A stretch of 64,000 bases of DNA from a bacterium (lineage in GTDB: Bacteria; Armatimonadota; Fimbriimonadia; Fimbriimonadales; Fimbriimonadaceae): positions 434,001-498,000 of the forward strand of contig PNMZ01000002.1 in NCBI GenBank assembly GCA_013823945.1, given 5' to 3'. The position numbers and the translations under genes are program-made. Positions within the stretch are counted from its first letter, which is position 1, and each line of letters starts with the position of its first letter. Below, in pieces: positions 18,214 through 26,803 of this stretch. The notes beneath the pieces were generated by a model. It searched no databases, was not told the DNA's origin, and saw nothing but the letters and a program-made list of their open reading frames with translations.

Positions 18214-18229
18214 TTTGGCACAAACTGTG
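18214..18229 (+). promoter_or_regulatory. Candidate operator, copy 1
   Basis: TTTGGCACAAACTGTG sits 30 bases before the membrane protein gene. It matches 14 of 16 bases with the site at 18685-18700 in front of the lacI gene. Its core CACA-AAC-TGTG has dyad symmetry. Binding by the neighbouring LacI-type regulator is inferred. The spacing of GG and GC also partly resembles a sigma-54 promoter, but copy 2 lacks the GC. Confidence 0.4.
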
Positions 18230-18258
18230 CAAACCTGGTACAAACAAGACCACACACC

Positions 18259-18645
18259 ATGTTCGTTTACCTCCTCCAGACTCTGCCCGAATCTCAGGCG
18301 ACATTGATCAACATCGCTTCTGCGCTGTTCAAGAGCCTTGGACGGTTGACGCCCCTCGCATTCACTTTGATTCCCTCTCTGATCGCTGTCATTCTTTACT
18401 TCACCCTCCGCCGGATGAAAGCCACGCATCTCAACTGGGTTCCTTATCTTCCCTTGGTGATTGGGGTAATCCTAGGAATTTTTGGTTGGATTGCCATCAG
18501 TAGCAGCCTTTATGTCCAAATGGAGTCAATCGGACAACGCTCCTTCCTGATCTACCGCGCTGTATTGATTGCCCCAATTCTCACTGCAATCGGACTCTTC
18601 CTACTCTCCAAATTTGGCGACGGAAGGATGGATTCGAACCTGTAG
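18259..18645 (+). CDS. Small membrane protein of unknown function
   Basis: This 128-residue protein has about four hydrophobic segments: a weak one near residues 15-28, then around 34-50, 62-84 and 103-121. There are no recognisable catalytic motifs. It starts with MFVYLLQTLPES and ends with a short polar tail (KFGDGRMDSNL). A candidate operator lies 30 bases upstream and resembles one before the lacI gene downstream, which suggests shared control. No family is recognised. Confidence 0.7.
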   Translation: MFVYLLQTLPESQATLINIASALFKSLGRLTPLAFTLIPSLIAVILYFTLRRMKATHLNWVPYLPLVIGVILGIFGWIAISSSLYVQMESIGQRSFLIYRAVLIAPILTAIGLFLLSKFGDGRMDSNL

Positions 18646-18684
18646 AGCACAATTCTGGAATAATTCTCAAAATTATTCACACAC

Positions 18685-18700
18685 TTTGGCACAAGTTGTG
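18685..18700 (+). promoter_or_regulatory. Candidate operator, copy 2, upstream of lacI-type gene
   Basis: TTTGGCACAAGTTGTG contains the perfect 11-base palindrome CACAA-G-TTGTG at 18690-18700. It lies 62 bases before the regulator start and near an AT-rich promoter-like stretch (TTACTATACAG). It repeats the sequence at 18214-18229. Autoregulation by the LacI-type protein is the natural inference. Confidence 0.45.
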
Positions 18701-18762
18701 TTACTATACAGATTGAACCGTGGATACGTATTCACGGACACATCGGAGTCGATGAAAGACCA

Positions 18763-19782
18763 ATGAGGGTCACGCAGCAAGATATCGCCCGCATGGCAGA
18801 AGTCAGCCAGGCAACCGTGAGCAGAGTGCTCGCGGGGGACGCTCGCGTTGAACCAGTAACCCGCGATCGGGTTCTCAGTGTGATGGAAGAGGCGAACTAC
18901 CGCCCCGATGTCCGAGCACAGTCGCTTCGGCGAAAGCGAACTCAGCTCATTGGCATTGTATTGAAGCGGGAGCGCAACGATGTTGCCGATGATCCATTTG
19001 TCTCGGCTTTGGTCACAGAAATTACCCAAAGTCTTTCGAGTACGAACTACCATCTTTGCTTTGATATTGCCCACTCATCTAATCACCAAAGCCAAGTCTA
19101 CGACGAGATGTTGCGGAGTCGCCGAGTTGATGGTCTGCTCCTTGTTGAGCCCGAAGCCGAAGACCTCCGGTTGATTCGCCTCAGCAAAGATCAATTCCCC
19201 TTTGTCGTAATTGGTAATCCCCGCGTGGCCGCCTGGCACAGTGTAGACAACGACAATGTCCTTGCCGCCCGAATGGCAACTCTCCATTTACTCGAAGCTG
19301 GGCATCAAAGAATTACGTTCATGGCTGGCCCCAAAGGGATTGGGGTAACCGATGATCGAATTACGGGCTACGAAATGGCAATGCGTGAGCAAGGTCTAAG
19401 CCCGAAAGTTGTTCATTCTGACTTTGGACACGAAGCTGCCTACTGCCGAATGGTTGACCTTGTTGAAGCAAAACAAATCCCCGAAGCCCTCCTCGTTATG
19501 GATGACTTTATGGCGACCGGTGTTTTGAAAGCCGCCATGCAAAATGAAATTGCCATTCCGGGAGACCTAGCTATGGCAAGCTTTAATGACTCCACGATTT
19601 GCCAACTGCTCCCCCATGGTCTGACTTCCGTGAACATGAACCTGCCCATTCTCGTCAGACAGGCAGTTCACAAATTGATCCAACTCGTTGAAACTCCCGA
19701 GAAAGTCGAACCCAGCCGCTACGTTGTTCCGTGCGAGTTGGTTGTCCGGGGTTCATCGCGCCGAGGTGCTTCCCCCAAATGA
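18763..19782 (+). CDS. LacI family transcriptional regulator
   Basis: This 339-residue regulator has the LacI helix-turn-helix at residues 1-25 (VTQQDIARMAEVSQATVSRV) and hinge helix NYRPDVRAQSLRRKRT. The rest is a periplasmic-binding-protein-like sensor domain for a small ligand, probably a sugar. The stop overlaps the start of an exported alpha-amylase gene (ATGA at 19779-19782), so it most likely controls starch or maltodextrin use. Candidate operators lie at 18214 and 18685. Confidence 0.92.
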   Translation: MRVTQQDIARMAEVSQATVSRVLAGDARVEPVTRDRVLSVMEEANYRPDVRAQSLRRKRTQLIGIVLKRERNDVADDPFVSALVTEITQSLSSTNYHLCFDIAHSSNHQSQVYDEMLRSRRVDGLLLVEPEAEDLRLIRLSKDQFPFVVIGNPRVAAWHSVDNDNVLAARMATLHLLEAGHQRITFMAGPKGIGVTDDRITGYEMAMREQGLSPKVVHSDFGHEAAYCRMVDLVEAKQIPEALLVMDDFMATGVLKAAMQNEIAIPGDLAMASFNDSTICQLLPHGLTSVNMNLPILVRQAVHKLIQLVETPEKVEPSRYVVPCELVVRGSSRRGASPK

Positions 19783-21878
19783 TTACTTCTATTCTCGCAA
19801 TTGCACTCGCGCAACAAATTTTCGTTCCACATGAATTCGTATTCACGCATGCTCAAGCAAGTACCATTACTGTCGCCGGAACATTTAATAGCTGGAATAA
19901 AACCGCTCACCCCCTCAAGCGGGATGCGGACGGTGCGACATGGCGCTTAACCATAGATATTCCCGCTGGCGACCACCAATACAAATTCGTCATTAATGAC
20001 ACCGACTGGGTTCCAGATCCAAACGGAACCAATCGCGATGACGGCTACGGAAATATCAACACATTCGTCACAATCAAGCCCACTTCTTTTGCCCAGCCTG
20101 CACTCCTTGGCGATGGTCAAATCACCGATTCTGCTCTCATCTTCGAACCGTCTCGAAAGTTTGTTGCTTACAACAAACAAAAAAATTCCGTCCGGCTGAT
20201 CTTCAAGACTCGAAAGGGAGATGTTCAGCAAGTCACTGCGACATTTCGAGGCCAATCAGCACAGCTCAAACGAGTTGCCAGCAATGCTCTCTTCGATATT
20301 CATGTCGGTTCGATTGCTTCTCATTCAATCGGTGAACAATTGCAATTCCGAGTAGAAGATGGAGCAAAAACGGTTGATATTGAATTCAAACTTGATGAGG
20401 CCACATTGAACTCATTCGCAGAATTTGGCGTCCCCAATTGGACAAAAGGGGCCGTGTTCTATCAGATTTTCCCCGAGCGATTCGCCAATGGGAACAAAGC
20501 CAACGACCCGGCAAACGTCCAGCCATGGGATGCCAAACCGACATATTCCAACTTCCTCGGCGGTGACCTCGCCGGAGTTCAAAAGAACATTCCCTACCTA
20601 GCTGACCTCGGAGTTACCGGGATTTATTTCAACCCGATTTTTAAAAGTCCAGCCAATCACGGCTACGAGACAACTGATTTCAAGCTGATTGAACCGCGAT
20701 TTGGGACAAATGAAGAATTCGCCCAGCTCACTCGCGATCTGAAAGCCAAAGGCATTGCAACCGTTCTGGATGGCGTTTTTAATCACACTTCAACGGACTT
20801 CGCGGCTTTCAAAGAAATCGTCCAGAAAAACGAACAAGCAAAAACTCTGAATTGGTATACGATCAAGAGTTTTCCGGTTGTGCGAAAGCAGAATCCGCCT
20901 TACGAAGCCTGGGCGGGATTTGAGTCCATGCCCAAGCTCAATGTCATGAATCCGGAAGTCCGTGATTACGTATTCTCGGTTCTAGACTTTTGGAATGCCA
21001 ACGCCGAAGTCGCCGGCTGGCGACTTGATGTAGCCAATGAAGTTCCGGAGCCATTTTGGCGTGAGTTCCGCACCCACCTCAAGGCTATAAACCCAGAAGC
21101 CTGGATCATCGGTGAAAATTGGACGGACAGCTCCCAGTGGCTCAAGGGCGATCAATGGGATTCGGCGATGAACTATCCGTTTCGTGGCGCCGTTCTGGAT
21201 CACATTGCCCTTGGAAAATCGACCGCAACTGCATTCTCGGATGCGCTAATGGCAAGCTACTTGATGTATTCCCCGCAGGTCTCGGCCAACATGCTGAATT
21301 CGATCAGCACCCACGATGTCCCCCGATTCAAAACTCTCGCCGGGAACGACTCCCTGCTTGCCAACATGGGCCTCGTAGCCTTGTTTTCTTGGCCTGGTGT
21401 TCCCTGTCTTTACTATGGTGAAGAGCTCGGCATGGAAGGCGGAGTTGATCCCGATAATCGGCGCGGAATGCGTTGGGATCTTGCCAACGAGAGCAACACA
21501 ACCCTCGCGCTGACCAAGCGGCTGATTGTAGCTCGCCGCGCATCCGCCGCATTGCATAGCGGCGTTCCCCTCGTCCTCGCTACGGACGACAAGAAACAGA
21601 TTTCTGCGTTTGCTCGCGTGGCAGATGCGGATGTGGCAATCGTTGCCTTTAATCGTTCGGCTCAAACTCAAACAATTGACTTGAGCTTTGGCGATCTGGA
21701 GCAAAAGTTGCCAAAATCGCTGGTTGATGTCGTTTCCGGAAAGGCCCTTCGCTTTTCCGGAGACGCTCGCCTCCGGCTCCAAATTCCGGCCAAAACCGCC
21801 ATTTTGGCGATTGACCCGGAGTGTATTGAACCGAATACGGCTCAACGCAATCCAAACCCCATGGTGATTCAAAAATGA
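19779..21878 (+). CDS. Exported GH13 alpha-amylase / neopullulanase-like enzyme with CBM48
   Basis: This 699-residue enzyme hydrolyses alpha-glucans outside the cytoplasm. A signal peptide ([10 protein letters not shown]) is followed by a CBM48-like starch-binding domain (about 20-105, [15 protein letters not shown]), a second beta domain and the GH13 barrel from about residue 220. Catalytic residues are the nucleophile in GWRLDVAN, the acid/base glutamate in WIIGENW and the transition-state aspartate in STHDVPR. A carboxy beta domain ends the protein. The ATG at 19779 is chosen because it overlaps the lacI stop and gives a proper signal peptide. Subfamily and product specificity are uncertain. 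Confidence 0.9.
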   Translation: MITSILAIALAQQIFVPHEFVFTHAQASTITVAGTFNSWNKTAHPLKRDADGATWRLTIDIPAGDHQYKFVINDTDWVPDPNGTNRDDGYGNINTFVTIKPTSFAQPALLGDGQITDSALIFEPSRKFVAYNKQKNSVRLIFKTRKGDVQQVTATFRGQSAQLKRVASNALFDIHVGSIASHSIGEQLQFRVEDGAKTVDIEFKLDEATLNSFAEFGVPNWTKGAVFYQIFPERFANGNKANDPANVQPWDAKPTYSNFLGGDLAGVQKNIPYLADLGVTGIYFNPIFKSPANHGYETTDFKLIEPRFGTNEEFAQLTRDLKAKGIATVLDGVFNHTSTDFAAFKEIVQKNEQAKTLNWYTIKSFPVVRKQNPPYEAWAGFESMPKLNVMNPEVRDYVFSVLDFWNANAEVAGWRLDVANEVPEPFWREFRTHLKAINPEAWIIGENWTDSSQWLKGDQWDSAMNYPFRGAVLDHIALGKSTATAFSDALMASYLMYSPQVSANMLNSISTHDVPRFKTLAGNDSLLANMGLVALFSWPGVPCLYYGEELGMEGGVDPDNRRGMRWDLANESNTTLALTKRLIVARRASAALHSGVPLVLATDDKKQISAFARVADADVAIVAFNRSAQTQTIDLSFGDLEQKLPKSLVDVVSGKALRFSGDARLRLQIPAKTAILAIDPECIEPNTAQRNPNPMVIQK

Positions 21879-22747
21879 AGCGAAATGCATTCACACTTAT
21901 CGAACTGCTCGTCGTAATCGCGATCATCGCGATCCTCGCGGCAATCCTCTTCCCTGTCTTCGCGCAAGCTAAAACAGCTGCCAAGAAGACTCAAGACCTG
22001 TCAAACGCTAAGCAAATTGGCACCGCCACTCAGCTCTACATGGCAGATTATGACGACAATACTCCCCAGTACCTCTGGCCGGAGTTCTATACAGTTGCAG
22101 CGCGTGTCAACGTTTATGCGAAGAACAAGGATATTTGGCGAAGCAATAGCTCACGATTCAAGGAAGGATCGTACAACTTTAAGCAAGGTAAGAATCCGTT
22201 CGCAGGTGCTGCTCCTGGATTCATTACAAACCCAAATACCGGTTGTGGCTCACTCGGCCCCTCGTCACGAGGTCCGGCGAACTACTACGATGACATCTAC
22301 TTCCCGCTTGACTTTGCATGGAACGACTCCGTCGGTATTGCTGCATTCGAGTCCGGAATCACTTGCCAAGGCGCATGGTGGGGTCCGACAGCAAACGCAG
22401 GTGTTGACAATGGAATGAGCGGCACCGCTGGCAAGGTCACCGATGTTGCGAAAGTGGTTGTCTGGAGCACCTTCCCGAGCATTGGTACGCAGTGGCCAGG
22501 CGGATGCGTTGATGGTACATGCGACAACGGAGCAAGCATCGGTAGCCCGACTGCTAGCTTCTGGGGTTCCAACTACAAAGGACTCTATTCCGAAGGGACA
22601 AACTTGACCTACTTTGACTCACACGCAAAGTTCAGCAAGTTCACCCAACTGCACCCCTGTAAGCGAGAAACTTGTACAGACACCAATGGTCTCCGAACCG
22701 ACTACAAAGCATGGGGCTTTAGCTGGGCTAGCCCGTCTGTCCAGTAA
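21875..22747 (+). CDS. Prepilin-type N-terminal cleavage/methylation domain protein
   Basis: This 290-residue protein has a canonical type IV prepilin leader: a short basic start, then [20 protein letters not shown], with cleavage expected before the Phe and the Glu at mature position 5. The rest is a pseudopilin-like body with the segment [12 protein letters not shown] and, near the end, [14 protein letters not shown], which resembles the H-X9-DG region of the large pseudopilin families of Armatimonadota and Planctomycetota. Its start overlaps the amylase stop by four bases, so the two are translationally coupled. An unusually large number of cysteines lies in the second half. Confidence 0.88.
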   Translation: MKRNAFTLIELLVVIAIIAILAAILFPVFAQAKTAAKKTQDLSNAKQIGTATQLYMADYDDNTPQYLWPEFYTVAARVNVYAKNKDIWRSNSSRFKEGSYNFKQGKNPFAGAAPGFITNPNTGCGSLGPSSRGPANYYDDIYFPLDFAWNDSVGIAAFESGITCQGAWWGPTANAGVDNGMSGTAGKVTDVAKVVVWSTFPSIGTQWPGGCVDGTCDNGASIGSPTASFWGSNYKGLYSEGTNLTYFDSHAKFSKFTQLHPCKRETCTDTNGLRTDYKAWGFSWASPSVQ

Positions 22748-22757
22748 GTCAAAAGTT

Positions 22758-22795
22758 GCGTGGTCGTTTTAGAAACGACCACGCCCTTTTTCATT
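22758..22795 (+). terminator. Rho-independent terminator after the prepilin gene
   Basis: A perfect 12-base stem pairs GCGTGGTCGTTT (22758-22769) with 22773-22784 around a three-base loop. It is followed by CCTTTTTC. Confidence 0.9.
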
Positions 22796-22798
22796 CAA

Positions 22799-23056
22799 AT
22801 GAAGAAAATTCTCCTCATCACATTGGCCCTGATCAGTTTGATTGCAATCATTGGTTGCAACGAACCTCCTTCAGAGGCTTATTCGGCTACTGAAAAAATT
22901 AAGGCCTTGCCTCCTGAAGAGCAGTTTGATCTCATCAAAGACAATCCTGGACTCAATCTTCCGATGAAAGAGCGTGCAATACAAGCACTGAAAACTACGG
23001 AAGAACAAAAACAAAAATGGCTTGAAGAAGTCCGCTCCCAAAGCGGTCAGCGGTAA
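22799..23056 (+). CDS. Small lipoprotein of unknown function
   Basis: This 85-residue protein has a lipoprotein signal: a basic start (MKK), a hydrophobic core ILLITLALISLIAII and the lipobox cysteine at residue 20 (IIGC). The mature part is charged and helical, ending in a Glu/Lys/Gln-rich helix (TTEEQKQKWLEEV). The ATG at 22799 overlaps the tail of the preceding terminator, so it probably has its own promoter or is reached by read-through. No family is recognised. Confidence 0.75.
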   Translation: MKKILLITLALISLIAIIGCNEPPSEAYSATEKIKALPPEEQFDLIKDNPGLNLPMKERAIQALKTTEEQKQKWLEEVRSQSGQR

Positions 23057-23068
23057 TCCCGCATATTT

Positions 23069-23109
23069 CCCTTCTCACGAGCATTCCTGGTGAGAAGGGG
23101 ATTTTTTTG
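23069..23109 (+). terminator. Rho-independent terminator after the lipoprotein gene
   Basis: The 10-base stem CCCTTCTCAC (23069-23078) pairs with GTGAGAAGGG (23090-23099) and is followed by seven T at 23102-23108. Confidence 0.9.
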
Positions 23110-23134
23110 TCGAGCGATGCCGTAAAATAGAACC

Positions 23135-24073
23135 ATGGCCACCGTAGTCGAAGCTGACTTTACGCCCGGAATCGGGATGACCACCACCCAAGCGCCCTTC
23201 ATCGAAGAAGCCAAACGCCAGGGCGAACTCTACATTGTCCAACCGTACACTCTCTATTCCGAAGAAAACCACGACACATGGCGGAGGCTCTATGACCGAA
23301 TGCTTCCCCAATGGGAAAAATACGCCAACGAGCACTTCCTCGCCGGAATCGCCAATCTTTGCCTTGATCCCAATAAAGTGCCGCTCCTCGATGATGTCAA
23401 CAAGTTCCTAAACCCGCTGACTGGGTTCCGAGCAAAACCCGTGAGTGGCTACGTCCCCGCATTTCAGTTCTTTGATTGCCTTCGGAATCGCGACTTCCCC
23501 ACCACCATCACGATGCGTATGGCCTCCAAGCTGGACTACCTGCCCGAGCCTGACATCTTCCACGACATCGCGGGCCATGTCCCGATGCACACGGATAAAG
23601 CCTTTGCCGACACTCTCGTGCGTTTCGGCGAATGTGCACACACTGCTGCGGTGATTGCCAAGGAAATCAAAGACTCCGACGAACAAGTCAGGAAACTCGC
23701 GAGCATCATCAAAGCGATGGCCCGATTCTTCTGGTTCACCATCGAATTTGGATTGATGAACGACCGCGCCACCGGAACGATCAAAGCGTACGGGAGTGGA
23801 CTTCTCAGTAGTTACGGAGAGTTGGAGCACAGCATCAAATCACCCGATGTTCAGCGCTACCCTGTCCAGCTCGAATGGGTCGTGAATCAGTATTTTGAGA
23901 TTGATCATTACCAACCGCTTCTCTTTGTTGTGGACAGCTTTGACCACCTGTTCTCACTGGTAGATGAACTCGAAATCTGGATGAAAGAAGGCAAGCTTGA
24001 CAACGTTGCGCCGGGTGAACCGTTAGTGAACGACGAGGATTTGCGAAGTTTCCTCGAAGCTCAATTGGACTAG
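23135..24073 (+). CDS. phhA: Phenylalanine 4-monooxygenase (aromatic amino acid hydroxylase)
   Basis: This 312-residue enzyme uses iron and a pterin to hydroxylate phenylalanine to tyrosine. The iron-binding signature is PDIFHDIAGHVPMH near residue 145, where the two histidines are ligands; the third ligand is the glutamate in FWFTIEFGLM. The substrate and pterin pocket continues through YGSGLLSSYGELEHS. Tyrosine or tryptophan specificity cannot be excluded, but bacterial members are usually phenylalanine hydroxylases. The upstream terminator isolates it; its stop overlaps the convergent gene by four bases. Confidence 0.9.
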   Translation: MATVVEADFTPGIGMTTTQAPFIEEAKRQGELYIVQPYTLYSEENHDTWRRLYDRMLPQWEKYANEHFLAGIANLCLDPNKVPLLDDVNKFLNPLTGFRAKPVSGYVPAFQFFDCLRNRDFPTTITMRMASKLDYLPEPDIFHDIAGHVPMHTDKAFADTLVRFGECAHTAAVIAKEIKDSDEQVRKLASIIKAMARFFWFTIEFGLMNDRATGTIKAYGSGLLSSYGELEHSIKSPDVQRYPVQLEWVVNQYFEIDHYQPLLFVVDSFDHLFSLVDELEIWMKEGKLDNVAPGEPLVNDEDLRSFLEAQLD

Positions 24074-24336
24074 TGCTTGTTGAATTCGGGTGGAGTCAGC
24101 CTATCTGCAACCTGGACAGGCTTCTCGCCCATTTCAACCTGGAGCATGAGATCGTGGACAGCACCACGGAGTTCTTGGACTTCGTAGCGTAGGGCGTTCA
24201 ATTCGTCATTGTTCTGGGGAGCAACTTTATGCCGCGCTTCGACCATCTTGCGCATGTTGGTGATTCCAACTGAGAACACGGTGATCATCGTAATAGCACC
24301 AAATACAATGAAGGCTATTTGTGCATCAGGATCCAT
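24070..24336 (-). CDS. Small membrane protein with coiled coil (paralogue B)
   Basis: This 88-residue protein has one amino-terminal membrane helix (about residues 7-27, FIVFGAITMITVFSVGI) and then a charged coiled coil (ELNALRYEVQELRGAVHDLM). The start at 24336 follows an AGGAG on the minus strand. It overlaps the end of the neighbouring gene by 11 bases and shares with that protein the pattern of a membrane helix, RKMVE and an LRYEV coil. The two appear to be diverged duplicates. The layout resembles small membrane-anchor proteins such as PspB, without enough similarity to name it. Confidence 0.72.
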   Translation of the reverse strand: MDPDAQIAFIVFGAITMITVFSVGITNMRKMVEARHKVAPQNNDELNALRYEVQELRGAVHDLMLQVEMGEKPVQVADRLTPPEFNKH

Positions 24337-24616
24337 TCTGATTCTCCTGATTGAGTCGCCCCGAAATCCCTCCACTAAGTACCCGAATATCATCCATCTG
24401 GATCGCTTGCTGGTTCATCTGTTCCTTCATTTGGGCGACTTCGTACCGAAGTGCTTGGACTTCGTTAGCCAAAGTATTCTGGCTCTGGACATCGTTCCGG
24501 GTTCCCTGCATGAGTTCAACCATCTTGCGTTGGTGAGAAGTCAGAATGGCCGCAATGGGAATACCGAAGATCATAATGACTGCGGCTAAAGGAATAAGGT
24601 TTTCGATCCATTCCAT
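24326..24616 (-). CDS. Small membrane protein with coiled coil (paralogue A)
   Basis: This 96-residue protein begins with a membrane helix (about residues 7-27, PLAAVIMIFGIPIAAIL), then a basic turn SHQRKMVEL and a long coiled coil (ANEVQALRYEVAQMKEQMNQ). It shares topology and the RKMVE and ALRYEV segments with the next gene, which it overlaps by 11 bases. The pair likely forms hetero-oligomers; that is inference. No enzymatic motif is present. Confidence 0.72.
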   Translation of the reverse strand: MEWIENLIPLAAVIMIFGIPIAAILTSHQRKMVELMQGTRNDVQSQNTLANEVQALRYEVAQMKEQMNQQAIQMDDIRVLSGGISGRLNQENQNGS

Positions 24617-24834
24617 GAGGTTTCAGTATCCCTTAATCTTACAACGGGAGGCGACCCTTGCGGTCCCTGATTGGCCGATTTTAATTCTGCGCTTGCGGTC
24701 GCTTTCTCGGCCCGAGTCACCTGACCCGTTGAATGATCATAATTTACAATATCTCAATGTATTCCGCAAGTGAGATGGGACTATTTGGAAATATGGCGGG
24801 ACTATTGCTTAAATATCTTAAAATCCGAATGGAA

Positions 24835-25536
24835 CTAGAACAGTAATTTTAAGTCCACTTTCCCTTCATAGATCGCCTTTCCTACAATCACCGCCTCGCA
24901 CTTTGTATCCGCGAGCGCCTCTATGTCCTCTAGGCAACTCACTCCTCCGCTCGCAATGATCTTTCCGTCCAACTGGTCAACCCATTCTTGAATCAGGCTG
25001 ACGTTAGGCCCTTGGAGCATCCCGTCCGTCGCTATGTCGGTCACGATGAACCGTTTGCAACCCATGTTGGCTAGGGTTTTCCCTAGTTCAATTCCAACCA
25101 AACCTCCAGTTTCCTCCCATCCATGGGTCGCAACCAAACCGTCTTTCATATCAATTCCGGCCACAATATCTGCGCCATAAGTGTTGAGCCACTGCTGAAC
25201 GATGGCAAGGTCACCTGCGATTCGACTTCCCAAAATCACACGGTTCGCACCTGCACTAAGAGCTTTACGAATAAGAGCCTCATCCCGTATCCCTCCCCCA
25301 AACTCAATTTTCAAAGCTGTGCGGTTACGAATCTTTTCAACGATCTCGAGATTTTGAGGAGATCCTGCTTTTGCACCATCCAAATCAACTACATGGAGCC
25401 ACTTCGCCCCGGCTTGCTCAAATCTCCGCGCCACTTCATAAGGATCAGAATCATAGATCGTTTTCTTCTGATAATCACCTTGGCTCAAGCGAACCGCCTG
25501 ACCGCCGATGATATCAATCGCCGGGATTACGAACAT
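24835..25536 (-). CDS. hisA: HisA phosphoribosylformimino-AICAR-P isomerase
   Basis: HisA opens the ribose ring of ProFAR in histidine synthesis. The 233-residue TIM barrel starts FVIPAIDIIGGQAVRLSQGD, with the catalytic aspartate in AIDI, and has the paired segments VDLDGAKAG and VTDIATDGML that mark the HisA family. The second catalytic aspartate lies in DIATDG. The start overlaps hisH by 10 bases. Gene order hisB-hisH-hisA on the minus strand indicates one operon; hisF is not in the window. Confidence 0.94.
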   Translation of the reverse strand: MFVIPAIDIIGGQAVRLSQGDYQKKTIYDSDPYEVARRFEQAGAKWLHVVDLDGAKAGSPQNLEIVEKIRNRTALKIEFGGGIRDEALIRKALSAGANRVILGSRIAGDLAIVQQWLNTYGADIVAGIDMKDGLVATHGWEETGGLVGIELGKTLANMGCKRFIVTDIATDGMLQGPNVSLIQEWVDQLDGKIIASGGVSCLEDIEALADTKCEAVIVGKAIYEGKVDLKLLF

Positions 25537-26123
25537 GTCAAGAACGCCTCCAGCAACCGCAAGCCAGCTTCACCCGATTTTTCTGGGTGGAATTGGGTTG
25601 CCCAAACGTTTCCCATTTGCAGAGCCGAAGCAAACCGGATTCCATAGTTCGTCCAAGCCGCAACATGGCTTTCATCTTGAACATCGGTATACAGCGAATG
25701 GACGAAATAAACTTCATCGGAGCCAATGACCTCCGTGAATTTTCCGGTCACAGATTCTAAGCGGTTCCAACCCATTTGCGGAATCTTAACGCTTGGAATT
25801 CTCGGAAAGTATTTGACTTTGCCGTGAATAATCTCGAGGCCGGAGTGCGCACCAAATTCTTCGCTGGTATCAAGCAAGAGTTGTTGGCCCAGGCAGATAC
25901 CCAAGAACGGTTGACCGCTTTTCGCAAACGCCTGAAGATCTGACTTCAAGCCCGCTAGGTGGTTCATCGCTTGGCCAAAAGCGCCAACCCCCGGCAAAAT
26001 CAGTCGTTCTGCACCCGTTAGATCAGGCTGGATGACTACTTCGTGGCCGAGTTTGTGACAGGCGTTCTCCACCGACCGGAGGTTCCCCATTCCGTAATCC
26101 AGCAAAACGGTCTTAGATGACAC
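25527..26123 (-). CDS. hisH: Imidazole glycerol phosphate synthase, glutaminase subunit HisH
   Basis: HisH releases ammonia from glutamine for HisF. The 198-residue class I amidotransferase has LLDYGMGNLRSVENA at the start, the oxyanion region LPGVGAFGQAM, the nucleophile cysteine in FLGICLGQQLL and the catalytic histidine-glutamate pair in WATQFHPEKSG. It overlaps hisB by 11 bases and hisA by 10, consistent with tight coupling. Its partner hisF must be encoded elsewhere. Confidence 0.95.
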   Translation of the reverse strand: MSSKTVLLDYGMGNLRSVENACHKLGHEVVIQPDLTGAERLILPGVGAFGQAMNHLAGLKSDLQAFAKSGQPFLGICLGQQLLLDTSEEFGAHSGLEIIHGKVKYFPRIPSVKIPQMGWNRLESVTGKFTEVIGSDEVYFVHSLYTDVQDESHVAAWTNYGIRFASALQMGNVWATQFHPEKSGEAGLRLLEAFLTCS

Positions 26124-26712
26124 CTTTGGTACTGCTCACTCCTGATCTCTCAACTGTTCGAGTTGCTCGGCCAAGCGTAATCCCAGCCCCCTTAAAAATA
26201 GACTCTGAAAGATGGTGGTCGTTCTCACTCGTTACCCGGCGAATATGCAAGCTAATTCCACTCGATTGGGCGAATGCCCGGAAGAACTCACGGATGCACT
26301 CTGTACTCAAATCACCAATTTTCTCGCGGCGGAACTCACAGTCCCAAGTGAGCATCCCCCGCCCAGAAATGTCTAGTGCAATGAGACTGAGGGATTCGTC
26401 CATCACGGCATGAAGACTTGCGTACCGCTCGACCGCCGTCGAACCGAGGGCTGACCGCACCGCTTGCCCGATGGCAATTCCGACATCTTCAACCGTGTGG
26501 TGATCATCAATATGAAGATCGCCCTCACACTGAACAACTAATCCGATTCGACCGTGAAACGCCAATTGGTGAAGCATATGATCAAAAAAACCTACTCCGG
26601 TTGAAATTTCGATCTCAGCCGGAGAATCTAGGTGCACCCGAGCGGAAATGTTAGTCTCTCGTGTTTCCCGCGCTACTTCCCCAATGCGCAGCCGGCCAGT
26701 TGTCGAATCCAT
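26113..26712 (-). CDS. hisB: Imidazoleglycerol-phosphate dehydratase
   Basis: HisB dehydrates imidazole glycerol phosphate in histidine synthesis. The 199-residue protein is the monofunctional dehydratase without the phosphatase domain. The duplicated metal motifs are GFFDHMLHQLAFHGRI and DDHHTVEDVGIA in the first half and ENDHHLSESIFK in the second. It starts the hisB-hisH-hisA run; about 90 bases separate it from the divergent SPFH gene. Confidence 0.95.
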   Translation of the reverse strand: MDSTTGRLRIGEVARETRETNISARVHLDSPAEIEISTGVGFFDHMLHQLAFHGRIGLVVQCEGDLHIDDHHTVEDVGIAIGQAVRSALGSTAVERYASLHAVMDESLSLIALDISGRGMLTWDCEFRREKIGDLSTECIREFFRAFAQSSGISLHIRRVTSENDHHLSESIFKGAGITLGRATRTVERSGVSSTKGVI

Positions 26713-26803
26713 CCCTCATTTTAGTCCGCCTGGTTCCTCTGGACTAGGTTCAAAACGAATGCATCCCCAGTGATCGCATCGGCGTATACTAGAGCGAACA
26801 ACC

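Noticed and set aside
18215-18231. Sigma-54-like promoter (TGGCAC followed by GC at the right spacing)
   Set aside because: The matching copy at 18686 lacks the GC, and both sites have dyad symmetry, so an operator is the better reading.
21246-21890. Open frame of about 210 codons opposite the amylase gene
   Set aside because: Antisense to the GH13 catalytic region with no recognisable protein features.
24740-24820. Direct repeat of GGGACTATT in the gap before hisA
   Set aside because: Only two short copies with no symmetry or link to a gene start; likely chance.
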